Of a DNA stretch of 64,000 bases, positions 35,659-45,652 are shown piece after piece. Location of the stretch: positions 62,001 to 126,000 of the forward strand of contig CAVZTX010000016.1 in NCBI GenBank assembly GCA_963778375.1. Reading direction: 5' to 3'. The stretch's first letter is position 1; each line of letters starts with the position of its first letter. Source of the DNA: CAVZTX01 sp963778375 (GTDB lineage Bacteria; Chloroflexota; Ktedonobacteria; Ktedonobacterales; Ktedonobacteraceae). The notes beneath the pieces were generated by a model. The model saw nothing but the letters and a program-made list of their open reading frames with translations, was not told where the DNA came from and ran no database searches. A program made the translations under genes and the position numbers.

Positions 35659-36823
35659 ATGCTGAGGCGTTTTCTTCTACTCGCGTTTATTGGTACTGTG
35701 ATTCTCGGCGCTATGCTCACCATCTCTCCAAAGGTCGCACAAGCTTCGGGTGGTCCGCTTGAACTTTCGGCAGTCTCAGCCGTTTCTGCTAATAATGTCT
35801 GGGCAGCCGGCGATGTGCTAACCAGTTCCAATGTCTCTGAGGCCATCGTCGAGCATTGGGATGGTCACAGTTGGCAAATCTCCCCAAGTGCTACCCCAGC
35901 GGGTGCATCTTTCAGCGCACTTCTAGGAATCGCGGCCATCTCTCGCAACAATGTCTGGACCGTGGGAGACATCTCCACACCGAGTGGCGGTGCTCAACCA
36001 CTCATTGAACACTGGAACGGAACCCAATGGCAGGTCATCCCCAGCCCTGTTTTCTCAGGGACCGACAACTTCTTGAACTGGAGTATCGGCCGTTTCTGCC
36101 CATGATATCTGGGCAGTGGGAGCGAGCGATGCAAGCACCTTGATCGAGCATTGGGATGGCTCCTCTTGGAGCGTCGTTACCGGCTCTAATCCTGGATCAA
36201 ATGGCAATGAACTGAAGGGAGTTGTCGCTATCTCCGCAGATGATGTGTGGGCAGTGGGTGATTATCGAGATAGCAATTTCAATGAGCTACCACTGATCGA
36301 GCATTGGGATGGCTCCTCCTGGAGCACCGTTGACAGCCCTAATCTCGGATCATTCACGAGCCTGAATGCCGTCACCGCCACCTCTTCCCACGATGTCTGG
36401 GCGGTAGGGAATTTCTTCGACAGTACGAATACGGATCAGGCGGTGGTGGAGCATTGGAATGGCGTTTCATGGGAAGCCACGATTGGCCTCAATCCCGCTG
36501 GATCACCTGGTTCCTTTCTCCAAGGAGTGACGGCTGTCTCCGATAGCAATGTCTGGGCAGTAGGCGGCACTAATCCGGCCAGTGGGAGTGAACTTGACAC
36601 GCTCATCGAGCACTGGAATGGCAACTCGTGGCAGATTGTGCCGAGCCCCAATGTCCCCGGCACCAATGGGCCAAACAACTTTTTGAACGCCGTCGCCGCC
36701 GTGCACCATGATGAAGACGTCTGGACAGTAGGCAGAGCAATCGACCAGACCAGTTCATTTGTGACCCTGGTTGAGGCATGGAACGGTGCACAGTGGCGCA
36801 TTGTTCCCAGCCCAAATCCGTAA
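35659..36823 (+). CDS. secreted kelch-like repeat protein, one frameshift
   Basis: Secreted protein of 387 residues after correction, with a signal peptide (FLLLAFIGTVILGAMLTI, then VAQASGG). About six repeats of roughly 55 residues follow the pattern ISANNVWAVGD...LIEHWDGSSWS(I/T)VPSPN, a beta-propeller-like repeat. The frame breaks at 36079 (an extra T); removing it joins TDNFLNG to VSAVSAHDIWAVGAS. AAAGGAGG precedes the ATG at 35659. It is probably an extracellular binding protein; no catalytic motif is seen. Confidence 0.83.
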
Positions 36824-36910
36824 GGGCTGAAACGAAAGAGCTGTTCGCAAATAGTCTTCTAGGTCTCGTGGATTGGAAATAGCGGTGATGCGAAAGCCTT
36901 GCCATAAGCT

Positions 36911-36953
36911 GAGGGGCACTTTGGAAAGAATACATTCATCCAAAGTGCCCCTC
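36911..36953. terminator. strong bidirectional hairpin terminator
   Basis: GAGGGGCACTTTGG pairs perfectly with CCAAAGTGCCCCTC (14 bp, 15-base loop) between the convergent repeat-protein and PPOX genes. Confidence 0.75.
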
Positions 36954-36967
36954 TTCACAAAAGGCAA

Positions 36968-37360
36968 TTAGCTGGCAACTATCTTGTCTGGACGCAGTAC
37001 GACGAGCACACGGTTTGGATCGTTATTTACCATCTTCACCATCTGTTCAAATCGGTCTCCAGAGACGTATTTCTGGATAATGGGCCGTGCGAGTTCGCCA
37101 ACATTGTGCTCAATAATCTCGGCGTGTCCGTAAGCTGTGATATATTTGTGGGCCTCAAGATCATCGACGATCAGGGAGATGGACGGGTCCCGCTTGATGT
37201 TCAGATACTTGACACGATCTTTCGTGGTAGTAAAAAGGAAGGATGTGCCATCCCATCCAAACCACACAGGCGTAAGTTGAGGCCCTCCATCCACCCGGTT
37301 AACGCCGACAATAGCGTTGTTTGGTTTTGAGAGGATTGTTTGCATTTCTTCAGCAGTCAT
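36968..37360 (-). CDS. PPOX-class F420-dependent oxidoreductase
   Basis: A 130-residue split-barrel flavin-type protein of the PPOX/F420 class. Family features are an N-terminal LSKPNNAIVGVNRVDGGPQLTPVWF (split), FTTTKDRVKYLNIKRDPSISLIVDD and a C-terminal VLRPDKIV. GGAGAA precedes the ATG. F420 binding is inferred from the family; it reduces an unknown substrate. It is transcribed alone. Confidence 0.85.
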   Translation of the reverse strand: MTAEEMQTILSKPNNAIVGVNRVDGGPQLTPVWFGWDGTSFLFTTTKDRVKYLNIKRDPSISLIVDDLEAHKYITAYGHAEIIEHNVGELARPIIQKYVSGDRFEQMVKMVNNDPNRVLVVLRPDKIVAS

Positions 37361-37546
37361 AGATACTGGTTCTCCAATTCTCGGAAAAAGTATGTTTAAG
37401 TGTGCGTAAAGGAAGAAGGCAGTCTCTACCTATTCCGTGCTTCCAGAATAATTCCCTTGTACTGAACAGCACGATGTTTTTCTTTACAAAAGTAAGTTAC
37501 TATAAAAAGTGAAGTATGTCAAGTGCAGCGCAGACATTAAATGTGG

Positions 37547-37572
37547 CTCCGGCCTGCTTGGTGACAGGCCGG
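37547..37572. terminator. hairpin terminator
   Basis: TCCGGCCTG pairs with CAGGCCGGA (9 bp, 8-base loop), with outer AGACAT/ATGTCT pairing. It lies 40 bases past the end of the nitroreductase gene. Confidence 0.55.
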
Positions 37573-37612
37573 AATGTCTCTGAAGAAAAGTAAGGGAATT
37601 GGAAAAAGTTTC

Positions 37613-38026
37613 CTATTTGCGTTCCAATGCGATCACCGGAATCTTCCGGGTTGTTTTCTTCTGATAATCCGCGAACTGCGGGTACAGTTCCGATTGTTTA
37701 GCGTACAGCCGATCCCGCTCCTCACCAGTGAGGACGGTTGCGGTTGCCTGATAGGTTTCGGGTCCAACCTCTACGGTTACTTCAGGGTGGGCTACCAGGT
37801 TATAGTACCAGTCAGGGTTGGTTGGTGCGCCAGCTTTGGAAGCGAAGATAAGCAGACGGTCGCCGTCGCGAAGGTACATCGTTGGTGCCGTATGCTGTTT
37901 ACCGCTTTTAGCGCCGGTAGTTGTAAGTAAAAGTAGGGGCCTGCCTTCCCACATTCCACCAACCTTGCCTCCGTTTGCACGGAACGCTTCAATAGTCTGT
38001 TGATTCCAATTGTTTCGATCAGCCAT
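37613..38026 (-). CDS. F420-dependent nitroreductase/quinone reductase (DDN-like)
   Basis: A 137-residue deazaflavin-dependent reductase of the DDN/DUF385 split-barrel family. The motifs are LLLTTTGAKSGKQHTAPTMYLRDGD (split), VIFASKAGAPTNPDWYYNLVAHPEVTVE in parts, and ERDRLYAKQSELYPQFADYQ. The ATG at 38026 has AAGAGGAA upstream; a longer open stretch before it is probably not coding. It may reduce quinones or nitro compounds with F420H2. Confidence 0.88.
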   Translation of the reverse strand: MADRNNWNQQTIEAFRANGGKVGGMWEGRPLLLLTTTGAKSGKQHTAPTMYLRDGDRLLIFASKAGAPTNPDWYYNLVAHPEVTVEVGPETYQATATVLTGEERDRLYAKQSELYPQFADYQKKTTRKIPVIALERK

Positions 38027-38154
38027 AGTTCCTCTTCTATTGTATTGTTTTTGCCGATCTTCTCGGCAACTCATTGTACAACATTTGACGCCAAAATCCG
38101 AGGCGGCTATACTGCCTCTAAAGGATACATTCAAACAGTGAAGGAGGTTCTACT

Positions 38155-38478
38155 TTGCGATTACCGTCTTTTATCAGCTATTTCTTCGCGGGAGCCTTTC
38201 TCAAGAACGGTGTACCACATTTTGTCGTAGCCGCTACTGGCAGAAGGAATATCACTCCATTCGGACGCAACTCATCGCCGTTGGTCAATCTGCTCTGGGG
38301 CCTTATCAACGTCGCTATGGGCTATTTGCTAATGCGTTACGCAGACAAACGAACAGACAAAAATGCGGACTCAACCGCCTGGCAGCTTCCTTATGAGGCA
38401 GGAACCCTGTTCTGGTCGTTGTTCGGCGTGATCTACGCGTGGTTTACAGCAGGTAAGGAGATAAAGAAGATTGCCTAA
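38155..38478 (+). CDS. small membrane protein, TTG start
   Basis: A 107-residue protein with two or three hydrophobic segments (about 5-25, 42-62 and 82-100). The start codon is TTG, supported by AAGGAGG 7 bases ahead. It overlaps the EEP gene by 8 bases, so the two are coupled. The function is unknown. Confidence 0.7.
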   Translation: MRLPSFISYFFAGAFLKNGVPHFVVAATGRRNITPFGRNSSPLVNLLWGLINVAMGYLLMRYADKRTDKNADSTAWQLPYEAGTLFWSLFGVIYAWFTAGKEIKKIA

Positions 38479-39244
38479 AGCACTACGCGTACTCAGCTAT
38501 AATATTCTTCTTGGCGGCGAAGATCGGCTGCCTCTGATTACTAGCGTCATCCAGAGGCAGCAGCCAGATGTAGTAGCGCTGTTGGAAGCGAATAGTCGCG
38601 CAAATGCGGAGGTGCTGGCCCAACAATTAAATATGAATCTGACGTTTGGCGAAGCTAATGAGAGGAGTCAGACGCATGTGGCGTGGCTGAGCAGGTCTCC
38701 TGTTATGTACAATGAAAACTATCGTTTACCTGTCTTCGCGAAGACGCTGTTGAAGATTGAAATTCTGTGGGAAGGCAGTCCGCTGGCTTTGTTTGCGACT
38801 CATTTGAAGGCGGGGCAGGATGAGGAGAACGATGCATACCGCGCTAAGGAAATGCGAGCAATCCTTGGTATTCTACAATCTTTTAAGGAGCGACCGCATA
38901 TGCTGGTTGGAGATTTCAATACAATTCATCCCGCAGATTCGGTGGATGTCTCCGCGTATCTTGCTACGCGTAGTGGGAAGAAGGGGGAGAATGAGCCAGT
39001 ACCTCAATTTCCTCGATTGGTTATCCCTCTTCTTTTAGAGGCCGGGTACGTTGATTGCTATCGTACGCTGCATCCAATGACTCCAGGTTATACCTACAAA
39101 TTACCTATTCCTGGGTTGCGACTCAATTACATTTTTGCCTCTCCGCTACTTGCCAAACGCTTATATGAGTGCGATGTTGTTACAGGAGGAGAAGCTGAGA
39201 AAGCTTCTGACCATTTACCAATTTGGGCTGAATTTAAAAATTAG
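38471..39244 (+). CDS. endonuclease/exonuclease/phosphatase-family protein
   Basis: A 257-residue metal-dependent hydrolase of the EEP superfamily. Recognisable residues are RVLSYNILLGG, the catalytic Glu in VVALLEANS, ATHLKAG, VGDFNTIHPAD (Asp-Asn pair) and KASDHLPIWAEF (Asp-His). The start is TTG with AAGGAG upstream, inside the previous gene's end. The substrate may be DNA, a phosphoinositide-like lipid or another phosphodiester. Confidence 0.87.
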   Translation: MPKALRVLSYNILLGGEDRLPLITSVIQRQQPDVVALLEANSRANAEVLAQQLNMNLTFGEANERSQTHVAWLSRSPVMYNENYRLPVFAKTLLKIEILWEGSPLALFATHLKAGQDEENDAYRAKEMRAILGILQSFKERPHMLVGDFNTIHPADSVDVSAYLATRSGKKGENEPVPQFPRLVIPLLLEAGYVDCYRTLHPMTPGYTYKLPIPGLRLNYIFASPLLAKRLYECDVVTGGEAEKASDHLPIWAEFKN

Positions 39245-39293
39245 CAAGCAAGGTCATCAATGCTCGATCAAGTTTGCCCACTGGGAACCGGTA

Positions 39294-39932
39294 TCAAGGT
39301 TTCATCGGCTGCCTGATAACTGTTCGCAATTTTTCTAGTGCGGATTTCCGAGGATCGCCGAGGTAGATTTCATGGTGCGTTCCGCTCAATGCATAGCCGT
39401 GTTCCTGGATAAAGGCGTGCAGTTTGTCAACCGTAGGTTTTTCTGCGGCATATGGGCCGAAATGCAGAATCTGGGCGGAAAGACCTTCGTGGAAGCGTTC
39501 CAGGCGTATTTTCTCAAGTCCTGGTGTTGGCTTTTTCTGCTCTACTTGCACCAGGGCCTTTGTAAAGAGTGCTTGTGTCACAATATCGGGCTGCATAATC
39601 ATCATGGTCCATAGCCAGCTATCTTTGTCGTCCACGCTGAATCCTCGCATATCCGGTACCCACCACAGTCCTTCAAGAGCCATAACCGGGTAATCGATGG
39701 ACATTTCCTTTTTGATCATGAATTTCAAGCTAAAAGCCAGACTATACAGGGCACTGAGAGCATCTTGATACTCCTGCGCTGTATTCGGATTACCTGTGCC
39801 GTCTACCATGAGGAAATTCATAGCGGGAACGTCAACAATCGCGGCTTCTTTTGCCGATGGTTGGTAGAGGTGTTTGAGTTCTTTTCGTAGATCAAGTGTG
39901 GTGAGTTGTTTTCCTGTCGTAGGTTTGCTCAT
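39294..39932 (-). CDS. GyrI-like small-molecule-binding protein
   Basis: A 212-residue stand-alone GyrI-like/AraC effector-binding fold, cytosolic. It has KEAAIVDVPAMNFLMVDGTG near the start, WWVPDMRGF in the middle and an ending with HHEIYLGDPRKS. Such proteins bind or hydrolyse small toxic compounds. The ATG overlaps the stop of the AlkZ-like gene (ATGA), so the two are translationally coupled and may both serve alkylation or toxin resistance. Confidence 0.87.
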   Translation of the reverse strand: MSKPTTGKQLTTLDLRKELKHLYQPSAKEAAIVDVPAMNFLMVDGTGNPNTAQEYQDALSALYSLAFSLKFMIKKEMSIDYPVMALEGLWWVPDMRGFSVDDKDSWLWTMMIMQPDIVTQALFTKALVQVEQKKPTPGLEKIRLERFHEGLSAQILHFGPYAAEKPTVDKLHAFIQEHGYALSGTHHEIYLGDPRKSALEKLRTVIRQPMKP

Positions 39933-41090
39933 AGTTGATCCTCCAGCGTTTCTTCAATATGATATTTGGCTCGCACACCCAGAAAACGACTGAGATCCGC
40001 AACCTCGGCTTCGAGTCCTGGATAGACTTCAGACGCAAGTTCCTCAAATGGCTCCACAATTATGTCAACATGATCCTTCTGCCGCCTGCTCTTCCAGATA
40101 CCACCCACACGACCATCCACTACTACCGTTGGATGCAGTATCCCTCCACCGGCATTCACGAGTTTTGCGTACTCACTTGGCACAGCCAAATCTCGATTAT
40201 GATACCCAAGCAGGTAGATATCGAAGCGTGGCAACAATCGAACGATAGGGATAGGCGAGACTAGCTCGTCCAGCCATGCTACTTGTGTCTTGAGCATCCA
40301 GGCGGAGGAACCGGCGACCTCCACTTCGATCAGTTCAGTAGCTATTTGTCGCCATGCTACCCGTATCTTGCTCATAGGCAGACCCGACCACGCTGCCATA
40401 TCCTTGAGTGTAGCTGGTCCGTAGGCATTCAAGTAGCGACGCGTCAGTTCTACATAGGCAGCATCTTCAGGTAGAGGATGACCCATATGCTCCTGGCCGA
40501 TCCAATCGCTAAGGAGGACATAGGTCGGCTCGCGTTCCACGATCAGGGCCAAAGCAGATGACGCCTTCAAGCGCTGCCCTACCCAGGAGATGGGGACGAG
40601 CCTGTCCTTCAAGATGTACACCGTGAGCCGCTAACTGCTCAAATATTTCAGCGCGTGTAGGGGCCCGATTTATCGCGCCCCCGTGGTTGGCGAGCACGTC
40701 GCGGAGGATGCCAATACCTCGCGCACAAGTATCCTCGTCCAGGCCAAGTTCCTCACGCCGTCGCCGATCTCCTGCAATAAAGATGGGACCGAAGAGTGGG
40801 AGGAGCCAGCCGAAATCTTCTGTTGCCAGCAAGTGCAGTGTGCCACGCTGTCCCCACGCACGAATAATGGTTCGCTGCTCAATACGTGCCCGTTCGACAT
40901 CGGCGGCTACCAATCCCGTACTGCGAGCACGTAGAGCGAGGGCTGCGGCAGGTGCCTCTTGCGCCTGGATACCGCACATTTCTTTGACAATGTGAGCAGC
41001 ACTTGGAGTCGCACCTGGCGGTTGCGGTGTGAGATGCTGAGCACGCATGCGCAGGAGGAGGAGTTGATTGATGGATAGGGAAATAGTCAT
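39929..41090 (-). CDS. AlkZ-like winged-helix DNA glycosylase, one frameshift
   Basis: Winged-helix protein of the AlkZ/YcaQ (HTH_42) family, 386 residues after correction. AlkZ relatives excise alkylated or crosslinked bases; their QxQ motif is present as Q42-A-Q44 in CGIQAQEAPA. One extra base near 40535 splits it; removal joins CFGPDRG to REPTYVLLSDWIG. An in-frame palindromic repeat (40660-40681) encodes part of GGAINRAP. It follows the LuxR chimera by 8 bases and overlaps the GyrI-like gene. Confidence 0.82.
40660..40681. repeat. palindromic element inside the AlkZ-like gene
   Basis: GGGGCCCGAT-TT-ATCGCGCCCC (one mismatched pair). The 25-base stretch around it differs from 48470-48494 by one base. 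It keeps the reading frame open. Confidence 0.75.
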
Positions 41091-41098
41091 AGAAAGTG

Positions 41099-44000
41099 TT
41101 AAGTGAGTTTGTGGTCGATAGCATATCGGGTGGCGGCACTACGTGATGAAACCCGGATTTTGCTATAAATAGAGGTCAGGTGATTGTTGACCGTGCGCGG
41201 GCTGATTACGAGTTGTTCAGCGATTTGCGTATCGGTCATTCCCTGTGCCAGCAGGCGCAGCACTTCAACTTCACGGGCGGTCAATCCGTCAGGATAGCTT
41301 GCTGCCGGCTTTGTCAGTGGAACCGGTGATGACGCCGCTGGAAGTGGCTGAGGAAGCGTTACTGGTCTCCTGGCCGCAAGAGCCTGTTCCGGCGTCATAG
41401 TGCGGCCCTCGGCCCATGCGGCGGCAAAGGTCTTCTCTCCAAGCTGGGCGCGTGCGGCAGCTACAGAGTGCTCATAGTCAGCGCGGTAGACAGGTGGCAG
41501 TGGAGCGCCAATCTGCTGCCGCAAGGCTTCTGCTGCTCCCCACAGCCGTGCTGCCCACCCCTGCTCTCCCTGTACTGCTCCCACTGCTCCCAAGCCTTCC
41601 AGGCAGGTAGCGATGTCCTCATGGTTACCTCCCTTCGGCAGTTGCGTAAAGCTCTCCTGGTAGAGGGCATAGGCTGCCGCATGGTCACCCTGGGATGCTA
41701 TGACGCGCGCCAGGCTAATGAGCACTTGAGCGTTGAACCACCCATATCCTACCTCTCTGCAGAGCACCACGCACTCTTCGGCGAGTTCGCGGGCTCTGGG
41801 CTGCTGCCCCTGTACCAGGCGTATTTCTCCGAGCAGCCGAAGTGGTTCAATAATGAAGGAGGTGGCACCGCACCTCTTTCTCGAGCGCCAGGCTCTGCTC
41901 GGCCAGGCCAGCGGCTCTGGTCAGGTTTCCTTGCGACTCAAAGAGCACGCGCGCTAGCAGACAGAGCACCCACCCGATGCGCTGTTTGTCGCCCAGGGAT
42001 CGATAGAGCGCGAGACTCTCCTCTAGCAACCCGCGGGCTCGGTCATACTCGCCTTGTGCGGTAGCCATGCGGGCTAAATCGATAAGGCTTCGGCCTCTGC
42101 CCCAGGTGTCGTCCACTTGCTGACAAAGCGCTGCCGCCTCCTCGTCTAGGGCACGCGCTATAGCATACTGTCCCTTCACCCAGGCGACCGCCCCCAAAAG
42201 GGTGAGCGCGCGGGCCGCACCCGCTGAATCTTCCAGTTCCCGGTACAGTGTCAGACTCTCCCCGGTGAGCGCTTCTGTCCCTACCAGGTCATCCAGATGC
42301 CAAAGCAGAAATCCAGCGTTGTAGAGCAGTCTGGCCCGTAGCGCTGCCACCACGTCCTCACGGAGATCAAGGGCCTGCTCCAGGAAGCTCCATGCCTCTT
42401 TGAAGTACCCATGGTTATACCAGAACGGGAACAAGGCGACGCACAGCCGCAAAGCATGCTCCGACTGCTCCCTCCCCTCTTTGGCCTGTGCCTTCATGCG
42501 GACGCCCTCGAGCAGCCAGGAAAGAGCCGTCCGCAGGTTCTTGCGCTCCTGCTCCAAGCGAGCGAACCACCCGGCCTGCTCGGCCCCCTTAAGATGAGGT
42601 TCTGCCTCCTCCGCAAGCTGCAGGTAGTACATAGCATGTGCCTGCCTTACACCCTCCATCTCCCCATTCGAGGCCAGTCGTTCCAACCCGTACTCCCGGA
42701 TCGTCTCTAGCATCACAAATCGTGGCTCTTCTCCCTCCTGCTCTACTTGTTGCAGCAAACTCTTATCGACGAGCGATGCCACTCTATCCAGCACCTGTCC
42801 TGCTTCGTCCTCATTGTCAAGGACTGTATAGATAGCCTCGATTGCTTGCAGAGTACAGCCGCCCACGAAGACAGAGAGTCGTCGAAACAGTCGCTGCTCT
42901 GCCGCATCTAACAGGTTATAGCTCCATGAAATTGCGTTGCGCAGGGTTTGCTGGCGTGTCGGCAGATCCCGTGAGGTGCCCGTCAGCACCGCCAGGCGCT
43001 GACTCATGCGTGCGAGTAGGGCTTGCGGTGGCAACAGTTTGACGCGAGCTGCCGCCAGCTCTATCGCTAGCGGCAGCCCATCGAGACGAGCACACATCTC
43101 AACGATGGCGTGGGCATTAGCATTTGTCAGTTGGAAGTCAGACTTGACAGCCTGGGCACGCTGGACGAAGAGTGCAACCGCAGCATTATTCGATAATGTA
43201 GCAAGATCGGGCAGATTTTTGGCATCGGGAAGCGGTAACGGAGGTACAGAAAACTCGTGCTCGGCTCGCACATGGAGCACCTCGCGGCTCGTCACAAGGA
43301 TTTTGAGATGCGGGCAGGATACCAGCAGGTCTGCCACTTGCTCTGCCACGTTCACCACCTGCTCGAAGTTATCCAGCAGCAGCACCATCTGCTTCTGTCG
43401 CAGTTCTTCCCTCAGACGTTCCAGGAGCGATTGCTCTCCGATGGAGCGCAGTCCGAGTGTCTCGGCAATAGTAGGCAAAACCAGCGCCGGATCACTAATA
43501 GGAGCCAGGTTCACGAAAAAGACGCCATCCGCGAAGGAGTCGCTGAGTTCCGCCGACACCTGTAAGCCCAGCCGGGTCTTGCCCGTGCCGCCCGGACCTG
43601 TGAGTGTGACAAGCCGCACATCCTCACGCAGCAGGAGTTGCTGGACGGCTGTCAATTCCTGCTCGCGTCCAATGAAGGGAGTAAACTGGACGGGCAGGTT
43701 ATTGGGAGCAATGTCGAGCGTTTTAAGGGGCGGGAAGTCGGTGAGGCAGGTCCGAGATGACGAGCTGGAAGAGATGCCGAGAGCGTCCCAGGTCCTTCAG
43801 GCGATATTCTCCCAGGTCGCGTATGCTCACATCATCAGGTAGCTCTTGCTCGACAAGGTTAGCGGTCGTTTGAGAGAGCAAGCACTTGTCCACCATGAGC
43901 GGCACTCATGATACGGGTCGCGCGATGCACATCCAGGCCAACATAGCCTTCGGCGGTCAGTGACGGTTCGCCGGTGTGCAAGCCAACGCGCACGCGCATA

Positions 44001-45177
44001 GCTACACCATCCGGCCATAGATGTGCAGCGAGGGCGCGTTGCATCTCCACAGCTGCCAATACAGCATCAGTAGCCCGAGCAAAGGCCACGAAGAAGGCAT
44101 CGCCCTGCGTATCGACCTCGTGACCGTTCCACTCCTGGAAGGTTGCACGCATCAACTGGCGGCACTCTGCCAGCACGTCGCCGTAGCGGTCGCCCAACCG
44201 TTGTAGTAGGCGCGTGGATCCCTCGATATCGGTAAAGAGCAGAGTAACCGTTCCTGTCGGGAGGCCAGCCGACGTAGCAGCGTTTGGCACGATCAATCTG
44301 TCGCCGCGTTGACCACTTCCTATTAAGTATTCAGCACGAGCAGCGATGTGTGTTTGTGAAGGGGCTTGCGCCTGAACTGCCTCTTCCAGGGCAAGGCAAA
44401 GGCTTGCACATCTTCAAAGCGTTGCTGGAGGTCCTTGGCAAGTGCTTTAAGGATGACCTGCTCAACGGCAGGTGAGATAGCCGGTACCTTTGCATGCAAG
44501 GATGGTGGAGGAGCCGACATATGCGAGGTTGCGATCTCACGAATTGAGCCGGAAAAAGGAGGCTCACCGCAAAGCCACTCGTACACGACAACGGCCAGGG
44601 CATACTGATCGCTGGCAGGGCGTGGTTTCCCCCGAATTTGCTCAGGTGCCATGTAGGTAACGGTACCGGCAGCTTCCTGAGTGGGTTGAGAACGTGTGCT
44701 CTGGACGATGATAGCGCTGCTAAATTCGGCGAGCAAGATCTCATCGTTGCTCCCCAGCAACATATTCTCTGGTTTAACATCACGGTGGATCAGTTTTTGC
44801 TGATGGAGATACTGTAATGCCGGGGCCACCTGCCTGACATAGGAGACGATGGTGCCTGGTGGCACTAGCGAGCCTTTAGGATAGCGCTGGCGCAACGTGC
44901 CGTTGGGAGCATATTCCATAATAAGAAAAGGGATACCATCTTGTACATCGAAATCGAGGGTGTGTACGATATGCGGATGCACGAGACGGACCATGGTGCG
45001 CGCTTCATTGCGTAGTTGCTCACTGCCTTCGCTGCTGAGATGCGCGTGCAGTACTTTGATGGCCGCCTGACTGCCAAGATGTAAATGCTCTCCCAGGTAG
45101 ACATCGGCAATGCTGCCTTGCCCAATAAGATGAAGCAGGCGATAGTTGCCAAGCCGCTGTCCTATACGTTCAACCAT
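41099..45177 (-). pseudogene. kinase-like/class III cyclase/NB-ARC/TPR/LuxR chimera, four frameshifts
   Basis: One long frame of 1358 residues after four single-base corrections (near 44392, 43880, 43743 and 41869). The parts in order are a Ser/Thr kinase-like domain (GQGSIADVYLG, AAIKVL, HRDVKPENML, MAPEQ), whose DFG is EFS; a class III cyclase (LLFTDIEGSTR, TQGDAFFVAF, both metal Asp kept); NB-ARC (TLTGPGGTGKTRLG); TPR-like repeats; and a LuxR HTH (LTAREVEVLRLLAQGMTDTQ). AGGAG precedes the ATG at 45177. The joins are seen directly: AFAL to ALEEAVQAQAP, GGQVL to LSQTTANL, DLP to TDFPPL, KEVG to ATSFIIEPL. Separate kinase, cyclase and regulator genes are possible but would each be truncated. 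Error or true decay cannot be told apart here. Confidence 0.7.
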
Positions 45178-45652
45178 CCTCGCGTCTCCTGGAAGTGAGA
45201 TGCCTGGCCCCACAAAGGGTGCCTCAACGCTGCATAACGGCAATGATGTGGTAAATCCTGCCACACTTACTATACGCTAGTAAGGACAGAATTTCAACAT
45301 TCGGATTATCTTATGCACCTGTCAAAGTCAGGGAGGAGTGTAAGATGAGGTTGAAGACGAGGCTAGGAAGGAAGTGCAGCTTCTACCAAATACTGATGCT
45401 TTGTCCAGCATGTCTTGACGGATGAAATGTAGTGGCGATCCCTTGCGGTCGCCAGGTCCGTGCAGGATTCCCATTCAAAGGGGCTTGAATGTTGACGGAT
45501 GAAATGTAGTGGCGATCCCTTGCGGTCGCCAGGTCTGGGGACTGTGTGGCCAGGTCCCCACCACCTATCACCTGACGGTGCACGAGCCACTGGTGCGGGG
45601 CCTGACAGACAAAGCCCCGCCATAACGTTTTTGAGGAGCATGGATCACCCGG
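45178..45652. other. 475-base repeat-rich gap
   Basis: It holds two 44-base direct repeats (45415-45535), the hairpin TGGGGAC/GTCCCCA (45537-45561) and GCGGGGC/GCCCCGC (45595-45620), the latter perhaps ending the WD40 gene transcript. No gene is seen; the promoter of the chimera should lie near 45200-45300. Confidence 0.5.
45415..45535. repeat. two identical 44-bp direct repeats
   Basis: 45415-45458 and 45492-45535 are the same, beginning TTGACGGATGAAATGTAGTG and ending in the hairpin-forming GGCGATCCCTTGCGGTCGCC. The 33-base spacer is not repeated. Only two units exist, so it is not a CRISPR. Confidence 0.8.

Noticed and set aside
44323..45177. Kinase as a separate complete gene
   Set aside because: Its last 20 residues (after QAFALPW) do not resemble a kinase end, and the other frame continues without a stop into the cyclase; a one-base error explains it better.
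45415..45535. Possible CRISPR array from the 44-bp repeats
   Set aside because: Only two units with one 33-base spacer, GC-rich hairpins typical of REP elements, and no cas gene anywhere in the window.
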